A stretch of DNA of 64,000 nt from Drechslerella dactyloides (Eukaryota; Ascomycota; Orbiliomycetes; Orbiliales; Orbiliaceae): the NCBI GenBank assembly GCA_020064725.1, contig JAGTWJ010000002.1:1488001-1552000 (forward strand). Direction: 5' to 3'. Shown here in pieces: positions 22,863 to 33,760 of the stretch; within the stretch, counting starts at the first letter, position 1; each line of letters begins with the position of its first letter. The notes beneath the pieces were generated by a model. The model saw only the letters and a program-made list of their open reading frames with translations, was not told where the DNA came from and did not search any database. A program made the position numbers and the translations under genes.

Positions 22863-24296
22863 TCACGGGCAGTCCGTTGGATCCCATTCTACACAACCCG
22901 GTCAGCCACTATTCACGAACAGCCAATCGAAGGAAGATATAAGATGGAAATACACACCGGTGACGAAATGCTCGTCCAGACTGCGCAACGTCTCCATATC
23001 CTCTTCATCGATCGCCCAGCGCTCCGCGCCGTGCAAATTGGCCGCGATTCGCGCCTGCGTCACGCTCTTCGGCAGGCTGACGAACCCTTCCTGCAACCCC
23101 CACTTTATCATCACGTCGGCGGCGGTGTGCGGTGCGTATTTATCGGCGAGGGCTGCGACGGCCGGGTGCGAGAGCCGCTGGGCCTTTGCGAGCGGGGTGT
23201 AGGCTTGCAGGGTTATGTTGTGAGAGCGGCAGAAGGAGACGATGGGGGATTGGGTTATGAAGGGGTTGAGTTCGAGTTGGTTTACGAGCGGTGGCTGTGA
23301 CGGGAATGCGTCGAGGAGTTCCGTCAGGTGGCGCACCTACAATCAGTCAATTAATCAATTATACACCACGTTACTAGAAAAACGGTATTGAATGCGGATA
23401 GGGTAGGAGGGAGTGAGGGAGGTGGAGGTAGGGACGAACACCAAAGTTGCTGACACCCCACCCTTTGACCTCTCCGTCCGCGGCAGCATCCAGCACGGCC
23501 CGGTAAACCTCACGCCGCACGTCCGGCCCGCCGAAGGGCGCGTGGATGAGGTACAGGTCAATATACTCGAGCCCGCACTCGGTGAGGCTGCGCTTGATAG
23601 CCGCGCGGGTGGCGTCGTAGGAGACGTTGCGGCGCAGCTTTGTGGTGAAGAAGACGTCGGCGCGGGTGAGAGGGGTGGTGGCTTCGGTGTTCGCCGGGGA
23701 GGCTAGGAAGTCGCGGATGGCGCGGCCGCAGGCGACTTCATTCTCGTACCATTCGGCCGAGTCGATGCTATTTATCTACTCAGTGGATGTACCAAGCCGT
23801 ATGGATCTAGATCTATCGACTGAGGGAATGCAACGGCGGAATGGGTTGTGTGTGGTTTGGTTATCGACGCACCCTCGGTATCCTGCCTGAGAATTACGTA
23901 TACACCGTTAGCGAAAGTTACGACATGGTAACTCCGATATCGGATAAAGTCAGATCGCCGAACGAAAGATGGAGTGGAAGAGAGCAATCACCTCCAGCGC
24001 CCAGGTGATGGCATTGTAGCACTCGTCGTCGTAGGCCTCCCAGACGCCGAGTTGCAGCTGTGGTATTTTCTGCCCGTTCGCGAGCTAGAACGTCAAATGC
24101 AAACCGTCGTTAGCCTGTAAACCCCGCTAGATCGATCGCACGAGACCGCGACCGCTAGTTGCGATAAGTACTGTTCGTGACAGGTCAATTGGCAATTTGC
24201 AACGGGCAGGCGGGGCGGCTTCGGATTGTGATCTCAGAGACGCACCGTCAAGCTTGTGGACGCCGTGAACGCCTCCTGTGCTTCCTTCGCCGCCAT
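22863..24296 (-). CDS. Aldo/keto reductase
   Basis: Six exons: 24296-24246, 24084-23992, 23886-23873, 23767-23440, 23336-22958 and 22888-22863, giving 296 residues. The catalytic tetrad is present: Asp55 and Tyr60 in G-I-D-S-A-E-W-Y, Lys96 in F-F-T-T-K, and His128 in Y-L-I-H-A-P. The NADPH-binding end reads L-P-K-S-V, and the tail W-D-P-T-D-C-P is typical of AKR3-like fungal reductases. The 14-nt third exon and the 26-nt last exon are needed to keep these motifs. The intron at 23439 uses a GTTCGT donor, chosen because only it keeps frame. It is a soluble NADPH-dependent carbonyl reductase; the substrate is unknown. Confidence 0.9.
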
Positions 24297-25007
24297 CGTC
24301 TATTTTGATACTTCTCGATTTCCGCGGCCCGAATACGATAATTATTTTTTTGAATCGTTTTTTCTCCGTTTTTTGACTGCGTCGAGGGGGGTCTGTCTGG
24401 CTGCCTGGCCGTAGACGTCTGCGGTGGTGGCGGAGCGGACGAGAGTGGTGTCGCCGTCTTGGCCCGCCAGCTGGCAGGGCCGTCGGATGACATAATCGGT
24501 GGACGGCAGCACAGGTTTTCTTTCTCGACGGTTCGAAGGTTACGCACTGTGACAGGGTTACTCTATCGGATAGGCAGTAGATTGTAGATTGTGGATTGTG
24601 GATTGCATGTAGATACATGGTGATAGTACTAGTGTCAATGATAATGATAATAATATAGTAATAGATATAGATGCATTCGGCTGGATCCAAACTCCGAAAA
24701 ATATGCAGTGCATGTATGCGGCTGTGACTCCCCCCCGTCAATCGACTCGCTGAAAATACCGTAGCAAAATGCACTAGGTGACAGTAAAATGGCACACAAC
24801 TTCCAAGTGGATAGCGAAGAATTGAAAAATAAAAAAAAAGAGCAAAATATATGCGTGAATGTAAACGACTGGTGCCTGCGGATGACTGCTTTCATCCGTC
24901 CATTCCATTCGTGCATCCACCGTCATAAGTAGTAGCAATATAGGCAATATCAACCAGTCGTATTCTCATATCAAGCGTGCTGTCGTAGTATATCTGATGT
25001 AACTTTT
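24297..25007. other. Promoter of the aldo/keto reductase and 3' flank of the next gene
   Basis: Both flanking genes read leftward. The stretch is AT-rich around 24.55-24.85 kb and carries no convincing open frame. Confidence 0.45.
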
Positions 25008-25952
25008 TTATCCCAGCCAGTCGTAATCGGTGGCATCGCTGTTCCCCGAAATATTCGAGAATCCTGTCCGCGCCGAGGCGTTCGCGATGGACGCTGCGGC
25101 GACGGCGTGGAATTGTAACAGTTCCCGGAACCGCTGCTGCTTCTCGCTCTCGCCCTCGACCGGATCGCCTTGTTTGTTCGTCCAGGGGATGTCGCTGTTG
25201 GTGCGAGCTAATGATCGCGGCGACGATAGATGTGACGACGAGGAAGGCAGGTCGCGATTGGGCGCGGCACCAAAGGTAGCAGCGCGCATGTGGTAGCCCG
25301 GTGTAGGCGGTGGAGTGACGATGGAGGCGGCAGCTCGCTGCTCGGCCTGCTTTGCGAGCTCCTTGGACTCCTCGAGAGCGGCAACGTACTCGGCGTGCTC
25401 CATTTCCTCGCGGATATGCTTGGGGATCTGGTCGTCGAAATCATTGCATTGCGAGGCAATGATGGCGGCGAGGATCATGTTCTGCTCCTCCTCGGATATC
25501 ATGTCGACGGTCTCGATCTCTCGTCGCGGTGTTGATGAAGCGCTGGAACTACTGCTGCTACCGCGGACGAGGGTCATCTCGCTACCGGTAGTGTGCGGAG
25601 TGATGGTAGGGGAGACCGGTAGACAACAGGTCTCGTAGGCAGGGGTGGATGCCTCTTTGGGTATTCGCTCGACTGAGACTTCGAGGACGACCTTTTCTTT
25701 TGTCTTGGTGGACTCGCGGAAGGAGAAAGCCCAGTCGTAGGTGTCGAAGCCGAAGAAAGCTGGACGAGATGAAAAGGGATTGTTATTGTTATTGTTATTA
25801 TCGGAGCTGTCGAACTCGTAGATGTCAAAGTCGAGGTCCTCGAGGTTGTCCGAGGCAGTGGCTTTGGTGGTGGTGCCGGATTTGGGGGAAGGCAGCTCGG
25901 ACTTTATAGGCGAGAAGGGGTCGAATAGACAGCTTCGTAGGAGACCGAGCAT
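25008..25952 (-). CDS. Low-complexity protein with two UIM-like motifs
   Basis: A single open frame of 314 residues from the ATG at 25952; the frame extends a little further upstream, but only from a non-ATG codon. It has a run of seven Asn (52-58), several Ser runs and Pro/Thr-rich linkers. Two helical segments, 153-168 and 181-201, each carry an acidic cluster followed by A-hydrophobic-x-x-S (Ala163/Ser167 and Ala192/Ser196). This is the core of ubiquitin-interacting motifs, although the acidic cluster of the first is two residues further away than usual. I do not recognise the whole protein. It may be a ubiquitin-binding adaptor; the low complexity limits certainty. It is divergent from the SOK1/TCP11 gene across 2.2 kb. 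Confidence 0.62.
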   Translation of the reverse strand: MLGLLRSCLFDPFSPIKSELPSPKSGTTTKATASDNLEDLDFDIYEFDSSDNNNNNNNPFSSRPAFFGFDTYDWAFSFRESTKTKEKVVLEVSVERIPKEASTPAYETCCLPVSPTITPHTTGSEMTLVRGSSSSSSASSTPRREIETVDMISEEEQNMILAAIIASQCNDFDDQIPKHIREEMEHAEYVAALEESKELAKQAEQRAAASIVTPPPTPGYHMRAATFGAAPNRDLPSSSSHLSSPRSLARTNSDIPWTNKQGDPVEGESEKQQRFRELLQFHAVAAASIANASARTGFSNISGNSDATDYDWLG

Positions 25953-26956
25953 CTTTAGTAGGAAATTTGGGGCGACGGGCAAAAAAACTTGCGTTCAGGA
26001 GGCCATACTCCTGCTGCCTGGTGCTCTTATAGTTTGTCGAGCTTGCTTTGGCGATTCCGGGTTTCCTCTCTGATGTGGCTTTGCTGTGCTTGCAGGTACC
26101 CCTGAGCTATCTGTTTCTCAATTTCAATATTTTTTCTTTCTTTCTTCGCGGATGTCTCCCAGCCTTTTTGGAATCTTGCCAGCAATGGAAATCGATGTTT
26201 CAGAACGGACGAAGAGAGGAAAGATTCCGTGCTGACCGTTAAGTAGTGCTGGCGGACGCCCTGTTCGGCCGGCTAGCGTTCGGTCTCATGTTCAATGCGC
26301 ACGGCATCGGTCGGGAGGCAGAGGGCCTCGCCTGCCTGCCAGCTGTCGTGTCTCGCTGCGATTTGTAGGGGCCGAGATATCCAAGCAGGCTGGAAGCGGA
26401 ATCTGTGACGGGGTTCCAGCAATGTGATCACGGAAGAGCAGCTGCAAGGATGGCTTGTTCGAGCTCGACAGCTGTCTCAAGGCCCAATCAGGGGCTTGGC
26501 CGGCACTGGCAGTTCCCCAAAGACGCATGAGGAGGAAGTCGGGTGCGTCGCTTGCGAGGCGGACGCGGACGGCCGGGGGCGGTGGGGTTCCTCCTTTCGT
26601 GGGGAGGTTGGCGATGCAAGAGGCAGGTTGGTTGGCTGGCTGGCCGGAGCTGCAAGATGTGCTGTCCACCGGCCAGCGAGTGCATCGAATCGAGATCGCG
26701 AGCTCACTCACTTCACTTCTGCCTGCCGTGCGCACGCCGGCCTGAACCAGCTAGCCGCGACGGGTCAGGATTCCGCGAGCATGAGCACCATTGCCGTGGC
26801 ATGCGTCTGTCTGCGTGCGTGTGCGTGTGCGTTTGCTGTCGTGCTAGCCGTTGATTGCCTGCGAGAGTCTGCATCGCACTCGGAGCGATCTGGTTGGCCG
26901 GTCGGTGGAGGATGGTGGAGAGATGAACGGGCGATGGGTGGATGACAAGTGGACGA

Positions 26957-26990
26957 AGGATGATGGATGATGGATGATGGATGAAGGATG
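26957..26990. repeat. GGATGAT tandem repeat
   Basis: About four and a half units of a seven-base motif are read directly, with slight decay at the right end. Confidence 0.75.
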
Positions 26991-27475
26991 GCGTCTGGAG
27001 GTGGGAACCGTCGTCGACAGAATGCAACTGCAACCTCATCACGATGGCATCTCCACCGCACGTCCACACGCATCCGCGGCCCATCAGCGAACGACAGCTA
27101 GCCAGCTCCATGCCCCCTCCATCATCGTACATGAAGTACTTACATCCATCCGCCTGCACACGATGCTCCGACGCCATTGGGGGACCCGTCGCCGGCAGCT
27201 CGACGGCCAGTCGTCCGAGGCAGCACGGCAGCCGCTATCGATAGCATCTCGATCTCGAATCGAATCGACTCGCATCGATGCCACGGCGACGCCCACATGC
27301 CACGACTGCAGCCGGCCACCGCAGCCGTGCTCGTGGAAGACGCCGTTCGATTCGCGCGGTGCTGCCGGGGTCTGTTTCGGCCGTTTCGAATGGAAGGCCG
27401 TCGAAGACGTTTAATAATAGCACGATCGAGGCGATCGATTACGTGGGCGAATTCCTGCCCATCGCCGTCATCGAT

Positions 27476-27521
27476 TCTCGACATCCCGACATCTGCATCT
27501 CGACATCTCGACATCTCGACT
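27476..27521. repeat. Imperfect TCTCGACA tandem repeat
   Basis: An eight-base motif is repeated about five times with mismatches in the left copies. It lies in the promoter region and shows no other feature. Confidence 0.7.
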
Positions 27522-28134
27522 CCCATTCCACCACCGCCATCGTCATCGTCATCGCCCGTCGGTGCTTCTGGAAGTGCTCACGAGCCTGCCAGCCCGCTGA
27601 CTGAGGCCCGGCCCAGCCACGGCCGCCGCCAGCCAATCGCTTCGTCAGCCCGCCCTAGTCTCGTCCCAGCCTTGCCCGTCCCAGGTTTGTCCCATCGTGC
27701 ATTCATGCTCCCGCTCGTCACCCAAAAACCCTGCTAACAGGCGCAGTTTGCGACGCCGTCACGAACTTGGTGGACTGGAATCCCGCCGGGTCTCGTCGCA
27801 GGTTTTCGGCTCTGGTTGGCTGCAGCCCGCGCCGGCCTGCTTTCGGCTTACCTCATCGCCATTCCGCTCCACTTCTGTCGCTCTCCCTGGCCACTCCCCC
27901 ACGGTCGTACTTATACCGCCAGCCTCCTGAACCCCCCTCTTAACCCCCTCCCCCCCCTCTCCCCTCGACCGCCTTCATTCCTTTCCTCCCTCCGCCCCGT
28001 TCGTGGAATCAACCCGCGCTCTTTCGACTCGAGAATCCAAATATCGCCCCCATCTTCAAGTTTGCCGACGACGTTGAAGTTTGTTGAGATCAGCCTTTCA
28101 GTTTTAATTTTTTGCTTCGCCACGACAAACAAAC

Positions 28135-31049
28135 ATGCTCCATGAACGGACCGCCTTCCACTCCGAGGAGGATGAAACCGCCCTCCTCAAGATGCCGCCG
28201 CATCTCGCCGCCCGCTTCTACAAGCCCAAGAAGCCCACCCAGAGACGTAGATCGTCTTCCACCTCTTCCACGGGCCCCGGCTACGTCCATCCCATCGAGC
28301 GCGCGCACTCTCGCCGCCTCAAGTTCCTCGAGTCCCGCAAGTCTCGTCTCGCGGCGCAGGCCCTGCACGCCGAGAAGGTCCGCTCCAGAGTCAACCACGG
28401 CTCTCACCAGATGCTCTCGGCCCGTCTCCAGGCCCTGAACGACTCGCTCGCCGCTGCAAAGGAGGCCCGGGAGGCTCTGCTCGCCAAAACCGCCGCCACC
28501 TGCGCCGGCGAGGTCGCCAAAGCGAAGGCTATCGCCGAGGAGGTCCGCTTGAAGCGGGAGGACGAGATTCGCGCGATCAAGGATGGAATGCAGGACAAGC
28601 TGAACGCGGCCGAGGAAAGGCGCCTGGAGCTACTCAAGGCCCGTCAGTACCGTCGCCCGAGAGGAAGCTCCGCCTCTCTCAAGACCACCAACGAGATCAA
28701 CGAGGTTGTCGAACCCCTACGAAAGGCCGCCAGAGAAAGTGCCGCCGCTGCCGCTCCCTCTCCCAAACGCCAGCAAACGGCAGAGGAGATCCGCGATGCC
28801 GCTGCTCGACGGATCCAGCGCGTCTGGCTGGCCCATCGCAATGCAGCTGTTGTCTCAGACTTCACCAGCCGAGGTTTCACCATCGACGCCATCAAGATGA
28901 TGTCGTTCGAGGAGGCCACCTCCACCATTCAGAACCCGGAGTTTGTCAGGGCGACCAGCAGCCTCCTCCGACTTGGTGGCCTTTTGGAAGACGCAGCCGA
29001 GGCTGTGAACGTCATGAAAGCTTGCAGGACCTTCCTCAGCGCCTATCTCATCCTCGGCCACCCCGCTGAGGTGCTGTCCAACGACGGCGAGAGCGAGAAG
29101 ACGCTCATCACGCAGAGCCGAGACTTGCTGTGCGCCTTTGAGTCATGGATTTCGACGGCCAACTCGTCCAACGGCTTCCGAGGATCGCCCACTAGTCAGA
29201 GGGCCCTCGTCGGTGCCTATCAGCCCTTTTCCATCGCGTTCAACGCCTGGAAGGAACGAGATCAACTCGAGCTCCTCAACGGGATGATCGGTCAGTTCGT
29301 GGAGCTCGACCTTCTCTGGCAAAAAGTGAAAGAGGACTCGGAGCCACAGGTTGCCGCAGAGTTCAAGGAGAGCATCCAAGAAAATCAAATGATGATCCTG
29401 AGCAGGATGAAGGCAATCGGTGGGAAGAAGGCCACGGAAATGCTTAGAAAGGCCATCACGAAATCCAGGCGCAAGCTGCACCGCAAGCAGGCGGACAAGA
29501 AGCCTCGCGCTGTCCTGGCCGAGGCTGAAACTGCGGGGCCCGCACCTCAACCGGTCGACATGGAATCCGCCATGCAGCATGTCGAGGAGGGCACTAGAGC
29601 AGATGAGGGATCCTCTCTGTGGTACGAGAACGTGCTCAACCCTGAGACCAGGTTCAAGCTGTCGAACCGTATCATCGCCCACGAGCTCCTGCTTGATCCT
29701 GGGTTCCGGTTCAAGGAACGCCAGAAGGACGCGATCGAACAGACGGTCGAGTTCCAGGCCAAGAAGGCTTTCTATGACCTCATGCGCGAGGATATCGCCG
29801 CGGGAGAGTCGGAGAAATGGATTCCGTCCATGGCCGAGACCGTCAGACAGGTATGCAGCTTACGTCCCCCATCTTTGAACCACGTGATCTTGTCTAACAT
29901 CCGTCACAGAAGCTGCTTCGGTTGGTCGCGCCAGGCTCCGCCACGCATCAGCTGATCTCCAACGTCATTGACATTGAGCTCATCACCCAACAATGCCGTG
30001 TGAACACGTACGATTACGTCGCCTTCTTCAATTTCATCTACTCGCTCCTGCCGAAGCTCTGTTCTCCGGCCAGGGATGAAGCCTGCCAGGCTCTCGTCAG
30101 CGACCAGTCTGCGGACCAGGACTACATCACCCGCCTGGAGAAGCTGCTCGATTTCTTGGAGCTCATGCAGCTCGACCACACCAACTACCATCTCATGGTC
30201 GCGGCGCCGCTCATCATTCGCGATGCGGTCCAATACGAGCACCAGATGTTTGCTGAGGATCTCGCACAAGGGAGCCTCGGCTTGGCGACTACCAAGGAGT
30301 GGCTTAAGACTGCGGTCACCGAACGGGTCGCGGAGCTGCAGTCCCGCGACGTCGAGAACGTGAACCACCCGCGCCAGCAGCCCACGACGCTGTCCCTCGT
30401 CAATCAGGCGTATGTTTCGCTGTTCATTCACCTCGATGCCAGCGTCCGCGTCCCGGAGACATTCCACCTGGACATGGAAAAGCTGTCAAATACGTTTTCG
30501 AGCGTCCAACAAGTAGTCCTCAGCTCAGCCATGTTGCTCACGATCAAGAGTCTTCTCCGCAAGGACGCACGCACTGCATGGCGCCCGTTACGCGAGAAGA
30601 CCGTCGAGTTGATGGACCGTAGGGACGCAACGGCAGATGAGAACGCTGAGCTCCTTGCGGAATTTGTTAAAGACGACGTTGCAGCTACGCCGTCGGAAGC
30701 GCAACTGGCTCACATCCGTTCTGCCGCCCGCCGGCTGTTCAGCGGTATCGCAGCCTATGAGAAGGGCGATGCCTCTGGGCTGCGTGCCGACCCAGTAGTC
30801 AAGGTCATGTTGTCTCGGCTGCGCGGATTCATTCTCGCACGGCTCAATGCGCAGACGCCGAAAGAGAAGGTCCGGCTCGCGAGCGGGGCCAGCGAAACGC
30901 TCACGAGCTTTGGCATGGCCGAGCAGATTGCTGAGGTCGGTGGGCTGGTGGAGCGGCTTTTGACGCTGGCGGCCGTGAACCGCGCGTGCTACGGCAAGTG
31001 GTACGATGAGATTGTCCGCGAGGCCTTGACGGAACGAAACGGCGCATAG
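28135..31049 (+). CDS. SOK1/TCP11 family protein
   Basis: Two exons, 28135-29850 and 29910-31049, giving 951 residues. An N-terminal basic region is followed by a long charged helix or coiled coil (about 55-170). An IQ-type motif, R-I-Q-R-V-W-L-A-H-R at about 226-235, may bind calmodulin. From about 420 onward the sequence follows the T-complex protein 11 domain, including H-E-L-L-L-D-P, the D-L-M-R-E-D-I block and the acidic helix after the intron. Yeast Sok1 is a dosage suppressor of protein kinase A defects, and animal TCP11 is linked to cAMP signalling in sperm. A role in cAMP/PKA-related signalling is therefore inferred, not shown. Confidence 0.9.
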
Positions 31050-31344
31050 GCGAATTGTTTCTTGGGTCTATTTAGATTTGAGGGATTCTTCGGGTGTCGG
31101 AGGATTGTTTTTTTTGACTTGGCTTGGAGTATTTGGCGACGGAGGCAGCCAGTGGATTGGACTGGGTGGATTGGACTTTTGTTCCTTCTTTGTTTCTACA
31201 GTATTGCTGAAGTTGCTTTTGCGTAGTTCTCATTCGTGCTTTCCTTCATGCTACTTTTATCATTCTGTTCTCTTCATTCTGCGAGCGGCTGTTCGTTCAG
31301 CGGGTCGTTAGATTTGTTAGGTTAGCGTAGCAGATATACCTCCA

Positions 31345-32214
31345 ATGCATGCGTTGCAGCTCGAAATCCAACATCTCCAAACTCTCGTCCCGTCTCCAAC
31401 GACATATAGTACATTCCGGTGCGGATTCGACCTCGTCGATGTGTGCACGCAGCACTGTGAATTGATGGCGTCAGGAAGCGACGCGGAGCAGCTGCCGCTA
31501 TCTGCGGATGTCGACTCTGTCGCCGCCATCTCGGCTGAGGCTACGGCCTACCTCGCCCGCCTGACCCGCGAGCTCGAGGCACTCGAGTACGTATGCATAT
31601 AAACCAGGATACCCACACTTCGAATCTCCAGACTAGACAACCAATATCCCAACTTCCTCTTACCACCTATCCGCATCCAACTACCCAGCTTACTTTGACG
31701 ACAGAATCACTAATACGAATAATGTAGGACCACGCAAACGGCCCTCCTGCACTCGCACCACGCGACGTCGACGGCCCTCGCGGACGCCCGCGCATACAAC
31801 GCCGTCGCACCGATCCTCGATCAGCTGCCCGAATACCTCGCCAAAGCAGCGCGATTAAAGGCACTGATGGCGACGCAGCGGACACAGGTCGACCGACTGC
31901 TGTCACGCGCGGAGGAAGTAGCGGCTGCGAAGAAGCGGAATGCGGCAAGGATGAGAGCGCGGTGGGAGGAGGAAAGGGAGAAAGACAAGATGCTTGCCGC
32001 TCGCGTCGTTGGGAGTTCGAGTTCCGCGGATGGGAATGGCGCTGCTGGTGGAGGTGGTGCGGGGGGGTATGGGCAGGTAGTGCAGCAGCAGAGACCGAGC
32101 ACGCCGGTGGAGTCGGGGCGGGGTAGCCTGTCGCCAGTCGTGTCGGCGGCAGCGGCGGCGTCAAAGACGGTGGTGAAGCGGAAGAAGAAGGCGCGGCAGG
32201 CGGAGATTGAGTGA
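31345..32214 (+). CDS. Coiled-coil protein of unknown function
   Basis: Two exons, 31345-31586 and 31728-32214, giving 242 residues from the first ATG. The splice (donor GTACGT, acceptor TGTAG) joins two helical segments in frame. Residues about 55-165 form a continuous Ala/Leu/Arg/Glu-rich helix with heptad spacing, then a Gly/Ser linker and a basic K-R-K-K-K-A-R tail. The first 40 residues are less convincing, and an internal ATG at 31465 may be the true start (202 residues). The pattern fits a small subunit of a coiled-coil complex such as BLOC-1-like or kinetochore subunits, but no family signature is clear, so I leave it unnamed. Confidence 0.58.
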
Positions 32215-32852
32215 TCACGCTGTCCGGGTGGTGAGGTTGAGACGCTACTGAGTCGCTGCGGCTTGCATTCGGTACGCTAGGCTCCGCTACGTATATCGAT
32301 GTATCGACTGTCTAAGGGTATGGGCTGCATGGCTAATGGGGATCCAGGGAATTCCGCATGTCGGCCCATACATGCTCCCGTATGCAAACTTGCGATAGTA
32401 GAAAGGAGAGGATGGCAACTCATTCAATTAGCTCGTGTGGATGAGATGCATTACAGATGCGAATAGGCTCATCGCGATTGCATGCAGTCTCTACGATCCA
32501 CCACTTGCAATTACTCAGTCAGTAACAATACACATATTCGATGAAACAAATTATATATCATCTCCGCGATATCGATATGTGGGGGCAATGCCGTCTCGAC
32601 GTTGTATTGACTTTGATATAGACACAATACACCTCCAAACAAAGACACAGGCGTACAGTCGGGTCTAAAGTTTACGTTATAAGCGCAGCACATGCGCCCA
32701 GTAGCCACGCAACGTCATGGCAAGACCTCGAATCTCGTCGTCCCACACAGCGTCCGACAATGCCGCCCGAATCGGAAGACCTGACGAGCGATTCATTCGC
32801 CAACCCGCCTAGCAGCGCCGAGCACCACTTGATGAAATGAGATGGCCTAGCG
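32215..32852. other. Intergenic region with an upstream open frame
   Basis: The left 500 bp show nothing. From 32760 a 26-codon acidic open frame ends at a TGA (32838-32840). The same frame then runs on into the HNH gene that starts at 32853. No intron can remove the stop, because the stretch 32760-32852 contains no GT dinucleotide. Confidence 0.5.
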
Positions 32853-33760
32853 ATGCCATGGGGATCATGCACCATCTGCCAGGATCACGGACTTACGTAC
32901 GAGATCGCGCACATCCTGCCGCAACATGACCGCGAAAGGGTATGTTTCCCAAGCCTTTTCCTTGATATAAGCTCTAACTAACTTTAATCAAGTTTGTTGC
33001 GTACCGAAATGCAGGTCTGCTGTCCGCAGAAGTGACAGCTCTAGGTCATCTCGACGTCCTGATCTATCTCTGCCCGAACTGCCACCGCCTTTGGGACATG
33101 GGTGACCCAAGGCTGGCAATAATTCCAAAGAACGTCGAGTTCTTCATCCGGTGGGAGGAGGCGGATTACCGCAGACGAGAGGCGGAGGCAGAAGCGGGGA
33201 ATCCGACCCCCCAGCGCTCTGTTCCAAGCTGCAACGATTACGATGGTGGCTACGCATGGTATTACCTCAACGACAAAGGTCTCCCAAACTACTTACAGAT
33301 GCCGTCGCAAGCAGACCGTCGCAACGTCAACACCAAGGCACTCATCCTTAAGGCAGGCACTGCGATAGGATTTCCACTTCGACAACCGGAAGGACATGGA
33401 ATACCGTGTGACGTTCGATCGCAACTCTGCCACTTGTTCAATCTTTGGGAGCGCCCTCCACCAATCAGCAAACCTCTTCCCATCCCCATGACCGAGACCC
33501 AGCCCGGCCCATCCGGTCTCAACAAGGGTTGTAGTCCTACCGATGATGATGAGCCAAGTGGCGGCAACGCTGGCAAACGCGGTACAGAAATCCGGTCTGT
33601 AGGAAAACGCCGGAGGACGAGAGCGCGAACCGCGGCCCCACAAGGCGAGGCAGAGGATGATTTCCTACAAGAACAGATATCCTTGGAGGTGGATCTGGAG
33701 CAGGATTTTTTATTCGGGCCTCATATGGCTGCAGCAAAGGTTATGGAAAGGCTGGGGTAA
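32853..33760 (+). CDS. HNH-nuclease domain protein, possibly N-terminally truncated
   Basis: Two exons, 32853-32939 and 32993-33760, giving 284 residues. The domain reads C-T-I-C, then E-I-A-H-I-L-P (first HNH histidine), then after the intron L-C-P-N-C-H-R-L-W-D (paired Cys and final His). This is the pattern of the HNH proteins seen in many copies in Pezizomycotina. The intron has a CTAACTAAC branch site just before the acceptor. The rest is a charged, probably disordered tail with a basic K-R-R-R-T-R cluster. Usual relatives have more residues before the C-x-x-C; here the domain starts five residues after the ATG, and the upstream frame is cut by a TGA. It may be a decaying copy. Function in the cell is unknown. 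Confidence 0.65.

Larger units (their letters stand above)
25953..28134. promoter_or_regulatory. Long divergent intergenic region upstream of the SOK1/TCP11 gene
   Basis: This 2.2 kb stretch holds the promoters of two divergent genes. It contains two simple repeats (26957-26990 and 27476-27521) and a C/T-rich leader from about 27.85 to 28.13 kb just before the SOK1/TCP11 start, which lies in a CAAACATG context. Open frames up to 186 codons overlap on both strands and look like repeat artefacts. Confidence 0.5.

Noticed and set aside
26424..26945. Overlapping frames of 60-175 codons in the SOK1/TCP11 upstream region
   Set aside because: They overlap each other on both strands and arise from simple repeats and GC-rich DNA.
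32838..32840. TGA in the HNH gene as programmed readthrough
   Set aside because: The stop is followed by GAT, not the CTA context known to allow fungal readthrough, and no function is gained by the extension.
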